Shown here: positions 1 to 10,869 of the stretch, piece after piece
Layout of the letters: each line of letters begins with the position of its first letter
How positions within the stretch are numbered: the stretch's first letter is position 1
Position numbers and translations under genes: made by a program
Origin: an uncultured Bacteroidales bacterium
GTDB taxonomy: Bacteria > Bacteroidota > Bacteroidia > Bacteroidales > P3
Assembly: GCA_900314725.1 (NCBI GenBank)
Contig: OMWJ01000018.1
Coordinates: forward strand, 1 to 34,246
Reading direction: 5' to 3'
DNA: 34,246 nucleotides
Notes under the pieces: generated by a model
Database searches by the model: none
The model's input: the letters and a program-made list of their open reading frames with translations, nothing else
Told to the model about the DNA's origin: nothing

Positions 1-956
1 GATAAAGAAGAGGCGGAACTTGCACTTAGACTTGCTCCATCTTTAATGGTAATTGTACTTGGGAAAGTGCAATCACAGTCTGCAAGATATTTGTCTTCGA
101 CTATCTCTGCAGGCAAATTTGCAGTTATTTTAGATGATATAGTACTCCAGTTTGTTGCAGAAGTATAAGCAGTCTTACTTCCACAAGGAACATAGATTTT
201 AAAACCCGTATTTGAATAAGGAAAAGTAGTATCGCTTAATGTTGGAGGAGTAGATCTTTCCATAGTAACAGAAGTTAAAGCACTACAAGATTGAAACGCA
301 GACAGACCTATTGACGTTACGCTATTTGGAATAGTTACACTTGTTAAACCAGTACAGTAAAAAAACGCTTGAGTACCTATTGACGTTACGCCTGCCTCTA
401 TAGTTAGACTTGTTAAACTAGTACAAGCTTGAAACGCAGAATTACCCATTGACGTTACGCCTGCTCCTATAGTTACACTTGTTAAACTTAGACAAGAGGC
501 AAACGCAATGCTGCCTATTGACGTTACGCTATTCGGAATAGTTACACTTGTTAAACCTTTACAATTTTGAAACGCAGAATTACCTATTGACGTTACGCTA
601 TTTGGAATAGTTACACTTGTTAAATTTTTACAATTGGCAAACGCAGAATTAGCTATTGACGTTACGCTATTTGGAATAGTTACACTTGTTAATTTACTAC
701 AAGAGTTAAACGCGTTATAAGCTATTGACGTTACGCTGTAAGTAATATTGTTGTTTGTTACAGTTGAAGGAATGTTAATAGCTCCGGAAGGAGTCCCATT
801 TTTAGCTACTGAAACCTTTCCGCCATTCCCTTCGCCATCAGCAGCCGTTGTGACTGTATATTTAAAACTGCCTACTGTAAAGGAGGTTTGTGCAAACAGA
901 TTCCCAGAAGAGAGTAACAAGAATACTCCTACAAGAAATAAACTAATTTTTCGCAT
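1..956 (-). CDS. BspA-like leucine-rich-repeat surface protein (3' end outside window)
   Basis: Reading from the ATG at 956 down to the window edge gives an open frame of 318 codons with no stop, so the C-terminus is missing. Residues 1-22 ([15 protein letters not shown]...FAQ) form a signal peptide. A short N-terminal domain follows, then about seven 23-residue repeats of the form [21 protein letters not shown], the LRR_5/BspA type known from secreted and surface proteins of Bacteroidota and Treponema. After the repeats is a segment ending in a Cys-rich stretch (DCDC). In this family the missing C-terminus often carries a sorting domain, which cannot be tested here. The role (adhesion or protein binding) is inferred from the family only. 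The gene appears to be monocistronic. Confidence 0.85.
   Translation of the reverse strand, partial: MRKISLFLVGVFLLLSSGNLFAQTSFTVGSFKYTVTTAADGEGNGGKVSVAKNGTPSGAINIPSTVTNNNITYSVTSIAYNAFNSCSKLTSVTIPNSVTSIANSAFANCKNLTSVTIPNSVTSIGNSAFQNCKGLTSVTIPNSVTSIGSIAFASCLSLTSVTIGAGVTSMGNSAFQACTSLTSLTIEAGVTSIGTQAFFYCTGLTSVTIPNSVTSIGLSAFQSCSALTSVTMERSTPPTLSDTTFPYSNTGFKIYVPCGSKTAYTSATNWSTISSKITANLPAEIVEDKYLADCDCTFPSTITIKDGASLSASSASSL
268..736 (-). repeat. 69-bp tandem repeat encoding LRR units
   Basis: The anchor TTGACGTTAC (plus strand) starts at 311, 380, 449, 518, 587, 656 and 725, exactly 69 bp apart seven times. Each period encodes one 23-residue LRR_5 unit. The spacing is perfect while the sequence between anchors varies. 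This is typical of coding repeats that can expand or contract by recombination. Confidence 0.9.
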
Positions 957-1295
957 AAGCGATAAGTTCTCCTTGATGATTTCCTAAAGGAAAGATTGTC
1001 CTTAACAACCTTGTATTTAAATTATACAGAAAAAGCGTAAAGATACAATGATAACACGTAAATCACGCCGCGAATAGGCATTACGAATTAGAATCAGTGT
1101 AACTTGTGCGTTCTTATAAAGTTTCTCAGGCTTTTTTCAGAACAAGTTACAAAAGCATGCCGCTTTTACAAAAACTAAACTTTCAAACAGATAAAAAAAC
1201 AAACAAAGAAAGTCTGTCTTTTATCACCTATCATACGATAAGCGGGTGCAAAATTAGAAAAATTATTCTAACTGACAAAATTTATAGAGAAAATA
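957..1295. other. Intergenic region with candidate promoter for the LRR gene
   Basis: No convincing gene lies here. On the minus strand TATCTTTAC (plus-strand positions 1037-1045) is one base off the Bacteroidota -7 consensus TAnnTTTG and lies about 80 bp upstream of the LRR start; no clear -33 TTTG was seen. The rest is AT-rich and otherwise unremarkable. Confidence 0.4.
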
Positions 1296-1323
1296 AAAAA
1301 TCTCCGTCTTTAAGACAGAGATT
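1296..1323 (-). terminator. Rho-independent terminator of the secA-rseP-S41 cluster
   Basis: Read on the minus strand, AATCTC-T-GTCTT pairs with AAGAC-G-GAGATT through one mismatch. It is followed directly by TTTTTTATTTT. It lies about 30 bp past the stop of the S41 protease gene. Confidence 0.75.
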
Positions 1324-1353
1324 AAAACTAACAGACAAATACAATCTTCTTTT

Positions 1354-2925
1354 TTATTTGCGAGTCTTCGCTATTGCAGAAAGAAGTTCCTTGTCCAAGG
1401 TTACATAGATAGAATAGAAATATTTGTCTTCGTAAAGGTTTTGTGCTATATAGGCTTTCATCAATTGTTTTATCTCCGTCTGCTCAGAAGAAGAAAGTGT
1501 CTGTCTTTTCAATCCTTCGTTTTGTGCAGAAAGAAGCATATTGTTGAGTTCTGCATTGGAAACAATATAATGCTTAACAAAATCTTCACCGCCAGAATAC
1601 TTGGCAAAAGATTTTCGGTTCCTATCTACATAGTCAAAACAATACTTAAAGATAAATCCCTGACGTATTAGATTTTTATAATACTCACTATATTTATTAT
1701 ATGAGAAAGGCAGACTGATATCTGGCTCTATTCCACCTCCGCCATAGACGGTGCGACCTTTCTTTGTTTTATACTTATACTTAGGGTCATGACTTATGGT
1801 ATCCGTATTAGATTCCATATTAGTATAGCGTGCAATGAAATCTTCATAATACTTTTCTGAATCCCCATTAGTATAAGGTCTTTGAATACATCTGCCAGAA
1901 GGAGTGTAGTATCTTGCAACGGTTAATCTTATTGCACTCTGGTCTGGAAGGTCTTTTTGTTCCTGCACTAAGCCCTTACCAAAAGTTCTTCTTCCTATTA
2001 CTATCCCTCTGTCATTATCTTGGATACAACCACTGACAATCTCTGAAGCACTTGCTGACAACTCATCAATAAGAACAATCATTTGGCCTTGCTCAAATAA
2101 GCCTCCACTTGTTGCATAGAAATCTTTTCTTGGTCGGTTGTTGCCTTGAGTATAAACAATAAGGTCACCTTTGCTTGTAAACTCATCTGCAATATTTATT
2201 GCTTGATCAAGAAATCCTCCTCCATTGCCTCTAAGGTCAAAGACTAATTCCTGCATACCTTGAGAATTTAGAGATTGCAGAGCATTATGAACTTCAGTAT
2301 AGGAATTAGCAGAGAACTCATCTAATTTTATATAGCCTGTCTTTTTATCTAACATACCAAAATAAGCGACAGCTTTAGTCTCTATCTTATCACGTGTTAC
2401 TACAAAAGATATAAGGTTTCTTACTCCTCGTCTATACACTCCAAGTTTGACTTTTGAACCTCGCTTACCTTTAAGATAATGTAGTACGGTGTCGTTGGTG
2501 ATGTTTGTCAGCTTTCTGCCATCAACCATTACTATTCTATCGCCTGCCATTATGCCTACTTTCTCTGAAGGACCTCCTTTAATAGTACGGACAACAACAA
2601 TGCTATCTTCTACAATACGGAACTGGACACCTATACCGTCAAAGTTACCCCTAAGACTTTCGTTTTCTTTTTGAACTTCTTCTTTGGTAAGATAGACAGA
2701 ATGAGGGTCAAGCTCATCTAAGAGAAGAGATATTGCCTTATTGGTTAAACTATCCCTATCAACCTCATCTACATATTGGTTGGAGATAAGGTTGATCACA
2801 TAGTTGAGTTTATCAGAAAAGCCTGCTGTCTTAGTGTCTGACATCTTGGAGATGATAGAGCCTATCACCAAACCTAAAACCAGACAAATAAGAGAAACAG
2901 GTAGCAGGTATATCCTTTTTTTCAT
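1354..2925 (-). CDS. S41 family C-terminal processing peptidase
   Basis: A 523-aa serine protease of the Prc/CtpA type, anchored by an N-terminal membrane segment (residues 5-26) and so facing the periplasm. A PDZ domain (about 88-175, with GPSEKVGIMAGDRI) precedes the S41 core. The catalytic Ser lies in ELSASASEIVSG (near 291) and the Lys in RTFGKGLVQ (near 315), giving the expected Ser-Lys dyad. Family members trim or degrade periplasmic and outer-membrane proteins. The gene starts 12 bp after rseP and ends just before a terminator, so it is probably the last gene of the secA cluster. The specific substrate is unknown. Confidence 0.92.
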   Translation of the reverse strand: MKKRIYLLPVSLICLVLGLVIGSIISKMSDTKTAGFSDKLNYVINLISNQYVDEVDRDSLTNKAISLLLDELDPHSVYLTKEEVQKENESLRGNFDGIGVQFRIVEDSIVVVRTIKGGPSEKVGIMAGDRIVMVDGRKLTNITNDTVLHYLKGKRGSKVKLGVYRRGVRNLISFVVTRDKIETKAVAYFGMLDKKTGYIKLDEFSANSYTEVHNALQSLNSQGMQELVFDLRGNGGGFLDQAINIADEFTSKGDLIVYTQGNNRPRKDFYATSGGLFEQGQMIVLIDELSASASEIVSGCIQDNDRGIVIGRRTFGKGLVQEQKDLPDQSAIRLTVARYYTPSGRCIQRPYTNGDSEKYYEDFIARYTNMESNTDTISHDPKYKYKTKKGRTVYGGGGIEPDISLPFSYNKYSEYYKNLIRQGFIFKYCFDYVDRNRKSFAKYSGGEDFVKHYIVSNAELNNMLLSAQNEGLKRQTLSSSEQTEIKQLMKAYIAQNLYEDKYFYSIYVTLDKELLSAIAKTRK

Positions 2926-2937
2926 AAGGTAAGTATT

Positions 2938-4320
2938 TTAGAATTTACCCGTTAGCCAACGGAACAAATCGTTGCCGTTTGCATAAATAAGTAAAGCAAA
3001 CAAAAGTATCATTCCTACCATTTGAGCGCGCTCCATAAACTTCTCGCTCGGTTTTCTTCGTGTTATAATCTCCCAAAGAGTGAAGACAACATGTCCTCCG
3101 TCCAAAGCAGGAATAGGAAGAATATTCATAAAGGCAAGGATAATAGAAAGGAATGCCGTCATATTCCAGAACAGATGCCAATCCCAAACAGAAGGGAACA
3201 GAGAACCGATGGCTCCAAAACCTCCTATCTGTGTTGCACCTTCTTTTGAGAATACATACTTAAACTGTTTGACGTATGAAACCAAAGTGCTTATGCCTTG
3301 AGAGATTCCTTTTGGAATAGACTCAAAAAAGCCATAGTCTTTATGTATCGTTTTTACTTCTGAAGAATAGTCTTTTTGGTATGCTCCTATTTTTCCTTCT
3401 TTATCTAACAGGATGCTTACTTTTTGAGGAGTTCCGTTGCGATAGAAAGAGACATCAACCTTTCTGCCTGCATTGCGTGTAACCATATTGGCAAACTCAG
3501 AGAAAGAAAGAGTCGGTTTGTCATTAAGGGCAACAATGCTATCTCCTATCTTCATTCCTGCTTTCTGTGCCAAAGAGTTGTCTATAAATCCTCCTATAAC
3601 AAAAGGAAAACGCGGAATAGCAAATTGTTTTTCTCCATTGCCTATCATTTCTTTGCCAAAGTTTTCAGGCAGATGTATTGTTTTCTTTTCTCCTTGTCTA
3701 TCTACGACAATATCCTTACCACTGTTAAGCAGTATTTCATTTACGGCATCTTTTATCTCCCAAACCTTTTTACCATTAACAGAGAGTATCTTATCTCCAT
3801 TTTGAAAACCATATTTAAGGGCTGTTTGGTTGTAATCATATCCATATGGAGCATTCTTTATTGGTAGATGCTCTGTTCCCCAAGTAAACATAATAAGGGA
3901 ATAGATAACAAGAGCAGCAACGAAATTAACTATCACTCCTCCGGAAACAATCAACAGACGTTGCCAAGCTTTCTTTGAACGATACTCCCAATGTTCTGGC
4001 TCTTTGTTTAGAGCATCTGATGAAGTATGAGTCTCATCTACCATTCCTGCTATAGAACAATAACCTCCAAAAGGCAACCAACCTATACCCCATTCAGTGT
4101 TATCAGGATACTGCTCAAACTCTTTGGGACTCTGCTTGGAGAAAAAAGAAAAATGCCATTTGCCGTTATATCTCTTCGCTCTAAGAAGAGAGAAATAAGG
4201 ATTGAAAAACAAATAAAATTTCTCTACTCTTGTCTTAAAAAGTTTTGCAAAGAGGTAGTGCCCAAATTCATGTATGATAACAAGAAAAGACAGGCTGAGC
4301 AATAACGCTATTATCTTCAT
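2938..4320 (-). CDS. rseP: RIP metalloprotease RseP (site-2 protease)
   Basis: A 460-aa intramembrane zinc metalloprotease. The zinc motif HEFGH is at residues 17-21 in the first membrane helix, and the second motif (NILPIPALDGGHVVF) is near the C-terminus in another helix. Two PDZ-like segments lie between them (GFQNGDKILSVNGK and AQKAGMKIGDSIVALND). In other bacteria RseP cleaves anti-sigma factors and leftover signal peptides in the membrane. No anti-sigma gene is adjacent here. The gene lies 34 bp downstream of secA and 12 bp upstream of the S41 protease, an envelope-quality-control grouping. Confidence 0.93.
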   Translation of the reverse strand: MKIIALLLSLSFLVIIHEFGHYLFAKLFKTRVEKFYLFFNPYFSLLRAKRYNGKWHFSFFSKQSPKEFEQYPDNTEWGIGWLPFGGYCSIAGMVDETHTSSDALNKEPEHWEYRSKKAWQRLLIVSGGVIVNFVAALVIYSLIMFTWGTEHLPIKNAPYGYDYNQTALKYGFQNGDKILSVNGKKVWEIKDAVNEILLNSGKDIVVDRQGEKKTIHLPENFGKEMIGNGEKQFAIPRFPFVIGGFIDNSLAQKAGMKIGDSIVALNDKPTLSFSEFANMVTRNAGRKVDVSFYRNGTPQKVSILLDKEGKIGAYQKDYSSEVKTIHKDYGFFESIPKGISQGISTLVSYVKQFKYVFSKEGATQIGGFGAIGSLFPSVWDWHLFWNMTAFLSIILAFMNILPIPALDGGHVVFTLWEIITRRKPSEKFMERAQMVGMILLFALLIYANGNDLFRWLTGKF

Positions 4321-4354
4321 ATTATGTTATATTCTTTTATAGTTTAAATAAATA

Positions 4355-7300
4355 TTATTCACTTACGTTTCTTCCGTGACAGTTCTTGTATTTCTTTCCA
4401 GAACCACAAGGGCAAGGATCATTTCTTCCTACTTTTTTCTCTACATGAACAGGCTGACGTTTTTGTTCTTGCGTTGAGTTGGTAGAAAGCTGTGTCTCCT
4501 CTCTTGAGGTCTTCATCCCTTTTGTGTCTGTCTTTGGCTCTTCAGTCTCACGTATATTGTTTGTTGCAATAGGAAGAGTGGCACGACATAGGAAAGAAGC
4601 AATGTCCCTATTTATTTCTATGAGCATATCTTCAAACAAATTAAAACTCTCCAACTTGTAGATAACAAGAGGGTCTTTTTGTTCGTATGAAGCATTTTGA
4701 ACGTTTTGACGTAAATCGTCTAAGTTTCTAAGATGTTCTTTCCAAGCATTGTCTATTATCTGAAGAGTTATACTCTTTTCAACAGATAAGGCTATTTCTT
4801 TTCCTTCACTTTCATAACTCTTCTTAATAGGAGCAATAGCATTGATAGTCTTTATACCATCAGTGATAGGGAATGCAACATTTTCAAAACGTGAAGAATT
4901 TGTTTCCACCAAGTGTTTCACAAATGGGAATGCAAGAAAGGCTATCTTATCCATACGGTCTTTGTAGAACTTATAGACAGCATCGTAGATATCATCTTTG
5001 ATTTGATTGTGTCTGCCTTTGTTGAATGTCTGCTCATCAACAGGCAGTTCAAAGCCAAAGGTCATCATAAACTGAGAATGTAGTTCTTCAAAGTTGTCTT
5101 CATTTCTATCTATAAGGACTGCAATACAATCGTATATCATATTAGAAATATCAATAGCAAGCTTATCTCCATAAAGTGCATTATGTCGTTTTGAATATAT
5201 AACTGTACGCTGATTATTCATTACATCATCATATTCCAACAAACGCTTACGAATACCAAAGTTGTTTTCTTCTACTTTCTTTTGAGCTCTCTCTATGCTT
5301 CGTGTCATCATAGGATGTTGAATAACCTCACCCTCTTTAATGCCAAGTCTGTCCATCATCTTAACCATTCTTTCTGAACCGAACAGACGCATAAGCTTAT
5401 CTTCCAAAGAAACAAAGAACTGACTGCTTCCTGGGTCTCCTTGTCTTCCAGCACGACCTCTTAACTGTCTATCAACTCTTCGGCTCTCGTGTCTCTCTGT
5501 TCCAATGATAGCTAGACCGCCTGCCTCTTTGACTCCTTCGCCAAGTTTGATGTCAGTACCACGACCTGCCATATTGGTTGCAATAGTTACCGCTCCTGCT
5601 CTACCAGCAAGTGCTACAACTTCTGCTTCCTTTTGGTGAAGTTTTGCATTTAGTACTTGGTGAGGAATTCTTCTAAGTTTTAACATCTTGCTAAGCAACT
5701 CAGAAGTCTCCACATCCACAGTACCAATCAAAACAGGTCTTCCTGCATCTCTTATGGCTTCTACCTCAGCAATGACAGCAGCAAATTTTTCTCTCTTTGT
5801 TTTATATATAAGGTCTTCATGGTCTATACGAACAACAGGTCTATTAGTTGGAATGGTTACAACATCTAACTTATAAATATTCCAAAACTCACCAGCTTCT
5901 GTTTCTGCTGTACCGGTCATACCTGCAAGCTTCTTATACATACGAAAATAGTTTTGAAGAGTAATTGTTGCGTATGTTTGTGTTGCAGCCTGAACTTTTA
6001 CTTTTTCTTTTGCTTCTATTGCTTGATGTAAACCGTCGGAATATCTTCTACCTTCCATAATACGACCTGTCTGCTCATCAACAATCTTTACTTGATCATT
6101 AACAACAATGTATTCCACATTGTTTTCAAACAATGCGTAAGCTTTTAGTAGTTGGTTGATGGTATGTACTCTGTCGCTTTGTACTGCAAACGTCTGCATT
6201 ATCTCCGATTTCTTCTGTGCTTTCTCTTCTGCAGACAGTTCTTCTCTTTCAAGTTCTGCTATCTGAGAACCCACATCTGGCAGAATGTAGAACTTAGGGT
6301 CTTCACCTAACTTAGAAAGGAAGTCCATACCTTTCTCTGTTAGTTCTATGGTGTTGTGTTGCTCTTCTATAACAAAATAAAGTTCATCATCCACAACATG
6401 CATTTCTTTTGCTTGGTCCTGCATGTAAAAGTTCTCGGCATTGAGCATAAGCTGTTTCATTCCTTGTTCGGAAAGCAACTTGATTAATGCTTTGTTTTTT
6501 GGCAAACCATGATGAGCTCTAAGCAATAGTTTACTACCCTCTGCTACATCTTCCTTAGTTCTGTTTTCTTTGTTAAGTATATTTCTTGCATCAGCAATAA
6601 CTTGAGTTACAAATTGACGTTGTGCATTATATAGTTTTTCTATTATAGGACAGAAACGTTCAAACTCTTGGTCTTCTCCCTTTGGAGTTGGACCAGAAAT
6701 AATCAAAGGAGTACGAGCATCATCTATAAGGACACTATCAACCTCATCGACGATAGCATAATTGTGTTCTCTTTGTACTATCTCATTAGTGTTGTTACAC
6801 ATATTATCTCTTAGATAGTCAAAACCAAATTCGTTGTTTGTTCCGTATGTAATATCACAGTTGTAAGCTTTACGTCTGCTTTCTGAATTTGGCTCATGCT
6901 TGTCTATACAATCAACACTTAGACCATGAAACTCAAACAAACGACCCATCCATTCACTATCACGTTTTGCAAGATAATCATTGACAGTAACCACATGAAC
7001 TCCTTTACCTGGAAGTGCATTAAGATAAATAGGAAGTGTTGCTACAAGAGTCTTTCCTTCACCTGTTGCCATTTCAGCTATTTTACCTTCATGCAAAACA
7101 ATACCTCCAATGAGTTGGACATCGTAATGAACCATATCCCAATGAATCATTGAACCGCCTGCCATCCATTCATTTTTATAGTAGGCTTTATCTCCTTCTA
7201 TACGAATAGCGTCCTTTGTTGCAGAGAGATATCTATCAAAATCTGTCGCTGTTACCTCTACTTCTTCGTTTTCAAAGAAACGCTTAGCAGTTTCCTTAAC

Positions 7301-7642
7301 TACTGCAAAAGCTTCTGGAAGAATTTCCTGCAAAGTGCTTTGTGTCTTTTCATATATCTTTTTATCCAAAGATTCTATATGCTCATATAGTTTTTGTTTC
7401 TCTTCTATTGACATATCAAAATCGGTGTCTAAACGATTTTGTATGCTTTGCTTTTCCTCCTCTTCTTCCTTTACATTTGATTGTATAAGGTTGCGAAACT
7501 CAATAGTCTTCGCTCTAAGTTCATCATTTGAAAGATGCTGTATATTATCGTACGCTGCAAGACAAAGCTTTAACTTAGGATTTATCTCTTTTAAATCTCT
7601 TTGCGATTTATTTCCGAATAATGCTGTTAAAAAATTTTTCAT
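4355..7642 (-). CDS. secA: Preprotein translocase ATPase SecA
   Basis: A 1095-aa motor of the Sec export pathway, which drives unfolded preproteins through SecYEG. Walker A is MATGEGKT (near 191-198) and the Walker B region is [16 protein letters not shown] (near 297). The helicase-like second NBD includes [13 protein letters not shown] and [14 protein letters not shown]. The C-terminus ends in a complete zinc-binding SEC-C tail, [17 protein letters not shown]. The length fits the long Bacteroidota form. Its ATG overlaps the TAA of the upstream ligase gene by one base (TAATG), suggesting translational coupling, which is unusual company for secA. Confidence 0.97.
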   Translation of the reverse strand: MKNFLTALFGNKSQRDLKEINPKLKLCLAAYDNIQHLSNDELRAKTIEFRNLIQSNVKEEEEEKQSIQNRLDTDFDMSIEEKQKLYEHIESLDKKIYEKTQSTLQEILPEAFAVVKETAKRFFENEEVEVTATDFDRYLSATKDAIRIEGDKAYYKNEWMAGGSMIHWDMVHYDVQLIGGIVLHEGKIAEMATGEGKTLVATLPIYLNALPGKGVHVVTVNDYLAKRDSEWMGRLFEFHGLSVDCIDKHEPNSESRRKAYNCDITYGTNNEFGFDYLRDNMCNNTNEIVQREHNYAIVDEVDSVLIDDARTPLIISGPTPKGEDQEFERFCPIIEKLYNAQRQFVTQVIADARNILNKENRTKEDVAEGSKLLLRAHHGLPKNKALIKLLSEQGMKQLMLNAENFYMQDQAKEMHVVDDELYFVIEEQHNTIELTEKGMDFLSKLGEDPKFYILPDVGSQIAELEREELSAEEKAQKKSEIMQTFAVQSDRVHTINQLLKAYALFENNVEYIVVNDQVKIVDEQTGRIMEGRRYSDGLHQAIEAKEKVKVQAATQTYATITLQNYFRMYKKLAGMTGTAETEAGEFWNIYKLDVVTIPTNRPVVRIDHEDLIYKTKREKFAAVIAEVEAIRDAGRPVLIGTVDVETSELLSKMLKLRRIPHQVLNAKLHQKEAEVVALAGRAGAVTIATNMAGRGTDIKLGEGVKEAGGLAIIGTERHESRRVDRQLRGRAGRQGDPGSSQFFVSLEDKLMRLFGSERMVKMMDRLGIKEGEVIQHPMMTRSIERAQKKVEENNFGIRKRLLEYDDVMNNQRTVIYSKRHNALYGDKLAIDISNMIYDCIAVLIDRNEDNFEELHSQFMMTFGFELPVDEQTFNKGRHNQIKDDIYDAVYKFYKDRMDKIAFLAFPFVKHLVETNSSRFENVAFPITDGIKTINAIAPIKKSYESEGKEIALSVEKSITLQIIDNAWKEHLRNLDDLRQNVQNASYEQKDPLVIYKLESFNLFEDMLIEINRDIASFLCRATLPIATNNIRETEEPKTDTKGMKTSREETQLSTNSTQEQKRQPVHVEKKVGRNDPCPCGSGKKYKNCHGRNVSE

Positions 7643-9123
7643 TATATATTTTCTTCTTTTTGTATATTATTAATCAAATTTTCTTCTTTTTCTTTCTTGA
7701 TAGAATATAAATCTAATGCCACAACCATAGAAGTCATAGCCCAAAACGGTATAGCTAATTTATCTGTATCCAAAAAGTTATTCATGATACCATGAATATA
7801 ATATGTTATAAGACTAATGGTAATAAACAGACAAAGGTTGGCTAAATCTCTATCCTTTATCCTGTAATATGCCCTTATTCCTATATATATAGTAGCACCA
7901 AAAATCATCATCATTGTAAGCATTCCCAATATTCCCGTTTCACACAAAGGCCCTAAATACTCACTATGAGCATTGCCTAACGTACCTTCATTAGTCGAAA
8001 TAATTGTTAAGTCTTTTGATTTTTGGAATCTTCCATATTCAAATTGATAAGTTCCGAAACCCCATCCAACGAGAGGTCTTTCTTTTGCCATCTGTAAAGC
8101 ACATGCCCAACGGTTAAGTCTTTCGGTGTTGGAAGCATCTGTACTTATATTACTCATTGACTGAATATGCTCTGATATATTACCAGAGGAGTCTTGAGAG
8201 TTTTCTGACATCTTTCCTATAATAAAATTCCAAGAAAGAACTATAAGTAATGCTCCTAATATTCCTAAACTTATAAGCGTTCTTTTCTTTAGTTTTAGCT
8301 TAATAAGTAACAAAATTCCTCCTGCTAAGACTATGCTTATCCATGTGGCTCTTGCATATGAAAAGACAAAACCAACAATCAGGCAAATAGAAATGAAAGC
8401 AAAAAGCACTCTTACATATATATTGTTGTATAATGTTTTCTTTGAGAATAAGTAGTACAAAGATATTGGTAACAACAATCCTATTGCAGCACCGTATGCA
8501 GTGTGGTCGCTATAGAAAGGCATCATTATATAGTCTGCATAGTCATGGTCAAAACCTTTAAGTGCATACTTTATCGTTGAAATAATAATAACAACACTCA
8601 AAGAGAAACCATAGCAAGCAATAAACCACAGTATTTTTTTTGAATCCTTGAATATGAATAACGCCATAAAATAGCAAGGTATCACAAACCACAACCTTGC
8701 CAATATATGTTTAAATGAAACAAATAGGTCTGTGCTAAAGCAACTGCTGATAATTATCCACACAAGAGAAGCAATAACACATACAGAAACTAAATTTGTA
8801 AATATCTTCTTATTTATATGTTTTTGCAACGACAATTCAAATAAAAACACGACCATCATAAACAATAACATCGGTTCTGTAGGAAGAGTAACTGAAACAA
8901 CTTCATATTTAGTAAAGAGACTAAATGGAGTAAGTAATGCTACTACAAACAATGTATAGTGAAATTGCATCACCATAAACATTAAAGCCAAAGCAAGCAA
9001 AGGAATAAAAGCGTACCAATCTATTCCATACTCCACTGCCTCATATCCAACAAAGATGAATATGAGACAAGTAATTGCTATTATGATTGAAGTAATTGTA
9101 TTATGCTTGAATAGGCTCGTCAT
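7642..9123 (-). CDS. O-antigen ligase / polymerase family membrane protein
   Basis: A 493-aa polytopic inner-membrane protein with about a dozen hydrophobic segments. A Wzy_C-type periplasmic loop carries [18 protein letters not shown] (near 351) and [18 protein letters not shown], the hallmarks of WaaL/Wzy proteins that join or polymerise lipid-linked glycans. Ligase and polymerase roles cannot be separated by eye. It overlaps the Wzz-like gene upstream by 23 bp and secA downstream by one base. With the exosortase just beyond, it suggests a surface polysaccharide or glycoprotein pathway. Confidence 0.85.
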   Translation of the reverse strand: MTSLFKHNTITSIIIAITCLIFIFVGYEAVEYGIDWYAFIPLLALALMFMVMQFHYTLFVVALLTPFSLFTKYEVVSVTLPTEPMLLFMMVVFLFELSLQKHINKKIFTNLVSVCVIASLVWIIISSCFSTDLFVSFKHILARLWFVIPCYFMALFIFKDSKKILWFIACYGFSLSVVIIISTIKYALKGFDHDYADYIMMPFYSDHTAYGAAIGLLLPISLYYLFSKKTLYNNIYVRVLFAFISICLIVGFVFSYARATWISIVLAGGILLLIKLKLKKRTLISLGILGALLIVLSWNFIIGKMSENSQDSSGNISEHIQSMSNISTDASNTERLNRWACALQMAKERPLVGWGFGTYQFEYGRFQKSKDLTIISTNEGTLGNAHSEYLGPLCETGILGMLTMMMIFGATIYIGIRAYYRIKDRDLANLCLFITISLITYYIHGIMNNFLDTDKLAIPFWAMTSMVVALDLYSIKKEKEENLINNIQKEENI

Positions 9124-10117
9124 TTTCCTTTTTTGAGAAATTGTTTTTTTCTCTTATGATTATAACTTCTGCTGCGATAAGAGTACATAGTAACGCCGAT
9201 ATAAGTACGATAATACTCCGCTTTGGTCTATCTTTTGTTTCAGAAGGAGTAGCATATTCTACAACATAGTCTGCAGGTATATTTGCTTCTACATCAACAA
9301 CAGCTTGCTCGTAGGAATCATTCCATTTCTCTATCAATTCCAATTCTGCATTGTAAATATCAACAAATCTTCTTATCTTAGGAGCATATTTTATAAGATT
9401 AGCCATCTTGTTTTCCAAACGTTGAACTCCAGCTGTATTTCCTGCCGCAATCTGTTTTGACATTTCTTGCATGATACGGTCTGCTGATGTTTCAGGACTA
9501 TAAATGTTGCATTCCTCCATAACGACACTCGCAGAGTCCATATACCTTTTCAGCTCATTTTCCACTCTCTGCTTGCTTTTCTCTAAACAAACCTTAATAC
9601 TGTCTGCCTTCGCCTTCTTCATCTGGTAACGCAACTCTTCTAATTGTTCTATCATATAATTAGCTATATCAGAAGCAACTTTTGGGTCCTTATCCCAAAC
9701 AGACAAACGGACTCCAAGGAACTCTGAACGTTTTATCTCTATATTTTTTGCCAATTTAAGTCTTACCAATTCATCACTTATACCACCTTTATCTTTGATT
9801 CCATAATGCTCTTTTAGGTTAAACTTTGCAACTGTTTTACCTATGATTTCTCCACTGCCCAACATTTCCAATATATATTCACTCTCCTTTTCTGTTCCAA
9901 AAAGATAAGGATCTAATTTATCCCCCGTATTCAATATTGCTTTTGACATCGAATTTACCGCACTTGGTAAAAACAACACCTGTGATTTGTAATAATTAGG
10001 CAAAAACAAAGACACTACTGCTGAAACAACAGCAGAAGCAATAAATGTTATCAATAATGTTTTCTTATTTCTTTTTATAAAGGTCCAACTATTTTTTGTG
10101 CTTAATTTATTATCCAT
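9101..10117 (-). CDS. Wzz-type chain-length determinant protein
   Basis: A 338-aa protein with two membrane helices (about 18-38 and 306-325) bracketing a long, charged, partly coiled-coil periplasmic region. This is the polysaccharide co-polymerase (PCP) layout. The N-terminal Wzz domain (SLFLPNYYKSQVLFLPS) and the proline-containing segment before the second helix (PSETKDRPKRS) support the call. Such proteins set glycan chain length together with a Wzy polymerase, probably the overlapping downstream gene. There is no C-terminal tyrosine kinase domain. The start is ATG at 10117, with its own promoter about 35 bp upstream. Confidence 0.85.
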   Translation of the reverse strand: MDNKLSTKNSWTFIKRNKKTLLITFIASAVVSAVVSLFLPNYYKSQVLFLPSAVNSMSKAILNTGDKLDPYLFGTEKESEYILEMLGSGEIIGKTVAKFNLKEHYGIKDKGGISDELVRLKLAKNIEIKRSEFLGVRLSVWDKDPKVASDIANYMIEQLEELRYQMKKAKADSIKVCLEKSKQRVENELKRYMDSASVVMEECNIYSPETSADRIMQEMSKQIAAGNTAGVQRLENKMANLIKYAPKIRRFVDIYNAELELIEKWNDSYEQAVVDVEANIPADYVVEYATPSETKDRPKRSIIVLISALLCTLIAAEVIIIREKNNFSKKENDEPIQA

Positions 10118-10151
10118 TATGTTCGTCTATATTTATATATTTTTTAGCGTG

Positions 10152-10159
10152 CAAAGATA
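10152..10159 (-). promoter_or_regulatory. Bacteroidota -7 element for wzz-ligase-secA cluster
   Basis: On the minus strand TATCTTTG followed by C matches TAnnTTTG exactly and lies about 35 bp before the Wzz-like start. A TTTG at the usual -33 distance is not clear. Confidence 0.55.
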
Positions 10160-10183
10160 CAAAAATATCCTTATATTTATTCA

Positions 10184-10726
10184 TTATTTGAATCTTTCTT
10201 GAATTTCTTTCTTTAGAAACTCTTGCGCAGAATCTATTTGATTATTCCCCTGTGACAATCTTTCAAACAATTCTCCTGCAAAATTCAATGGCAATACATT
10301 CTCACTCTCCTTAGGCGTTAATGCATTTAGAACATTTATTATTTCTTCTTTGGCATTCTTTATTCTAAGCCAACTTTCTGTAGAGATATATAATTGTTGA
10401 GAAAGATTATGCTCATACTCGTCTGTTATATTTTTTATCATAACATCTCTTAATAACTGAGTACTCATACCTGCTTGATAACATCTTAGAACCAAATTAT
10501 CGGGTTTCATTCTCTCCAAAAATAAAACCAATCTTTCGTATGCTTGCAGTTGTATAGGTGTTATAACTTTGCGAGTTTCTGCTTCTGATATTTTTTGAAT
10601 CTCAAGGATTGTCTTCTTTTGTTCATTAACAACAAACTCTTTAACAACTTTAGAAAAATAATATCCTACAATTGCTAAAGCCAAGACAGATAAACAAACT
10701 ATACTTAATATAAAACCTGTAGTCAT
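10184..10726 (-). CDS. Membrane-anchored Bacteroidota protein of unknown function
   Basis: A 180-aa protein starting at ATG 10726 (MTTGFILSIVCLSVLALAIVG). An earlier in-frame TTG at 10756 is rejected because a consensus promoter overlaps it. One N-terminal membrane helix (residues 4-26) is followed by a helical cytoplasmic part with LQAYERLVLFLERMKPDNLVLR. This resembles a widespread conserved Bacteroidota family of unknown function, possibly the one called DUF7935, but I am not certain of the number. It is divergent from the exosortase gene and 66 bp upstream of the Wzz-like gene. Confidence 0.75.
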   Translation of the reverse strand: MTTGFILSIVCLSVLALAIVGYYFSKVVKEFVVNEQKKTILEIQKISEAETRKVITPIQLQAYERLVLFLERMKPDNLVLRCYQAGMSTQLLRDVMIKNITDEYEHNLSQQLYISTESWLRIKNAKEEIINVLNALTPKESENVLPLNFAGELFERLSQGNNQIDSAQEFLKKEIQERFK

Positions 10727-10753
10727 AATAAGTTCTTTTATTTTTTTGAGTTG

Positions 10754-10783
10754 CAAAGTTATAAAATTTTTCTTGCATTCAAT
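10754..10783 (-). promoter_or_regulatory. Promoter of the TM protein gene
   Basis: Minus strand: TAACTTTG at 10754-10761 fits TAnnTTTG, with TTG at 10780-10782 some 18 nt upstream. It rules out the upstream TTG as start codon and places the start at 10726. Confidence 0.6.
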
Positions 10784-10834
10784 AAATATAAAACAAAATT
10801 ATCAACAATTATCAAATATTCCTAAATCTTTTAT

Positions 10835-10842
10835 TAATTTTG
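10835..10842 (+). promoter_or_regulatory. -7 element for the exosortase gene
   Basis: TAATTTTG followed by C matches the Bacteroidota -7 consensus and lies 27 bp before the exosortase ATG, giving a short leader. The -33 box is unclear. Confidence 0.6.
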
Positions 10843-10869
10843 CATTAACATTTAACGAAGCAATTTCTG

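Noticed and set aside
268-736. CRISPR array
   Set aside because: The 69-bp periodic sequence is in-frame coding for LRR units, with no spacer-like unique parts.
1106-1408. 100-codon open frame on the plus strand
   Set aside because: Overlaps the terminator and 3' end of the S41 gene, no promoter, random-looking composition.
10726-10756. TTG start at 10756 for the TM protein
   Set aside because: The codon lies inside a consensus -7 element, so it could not be transcribed from that promoter.
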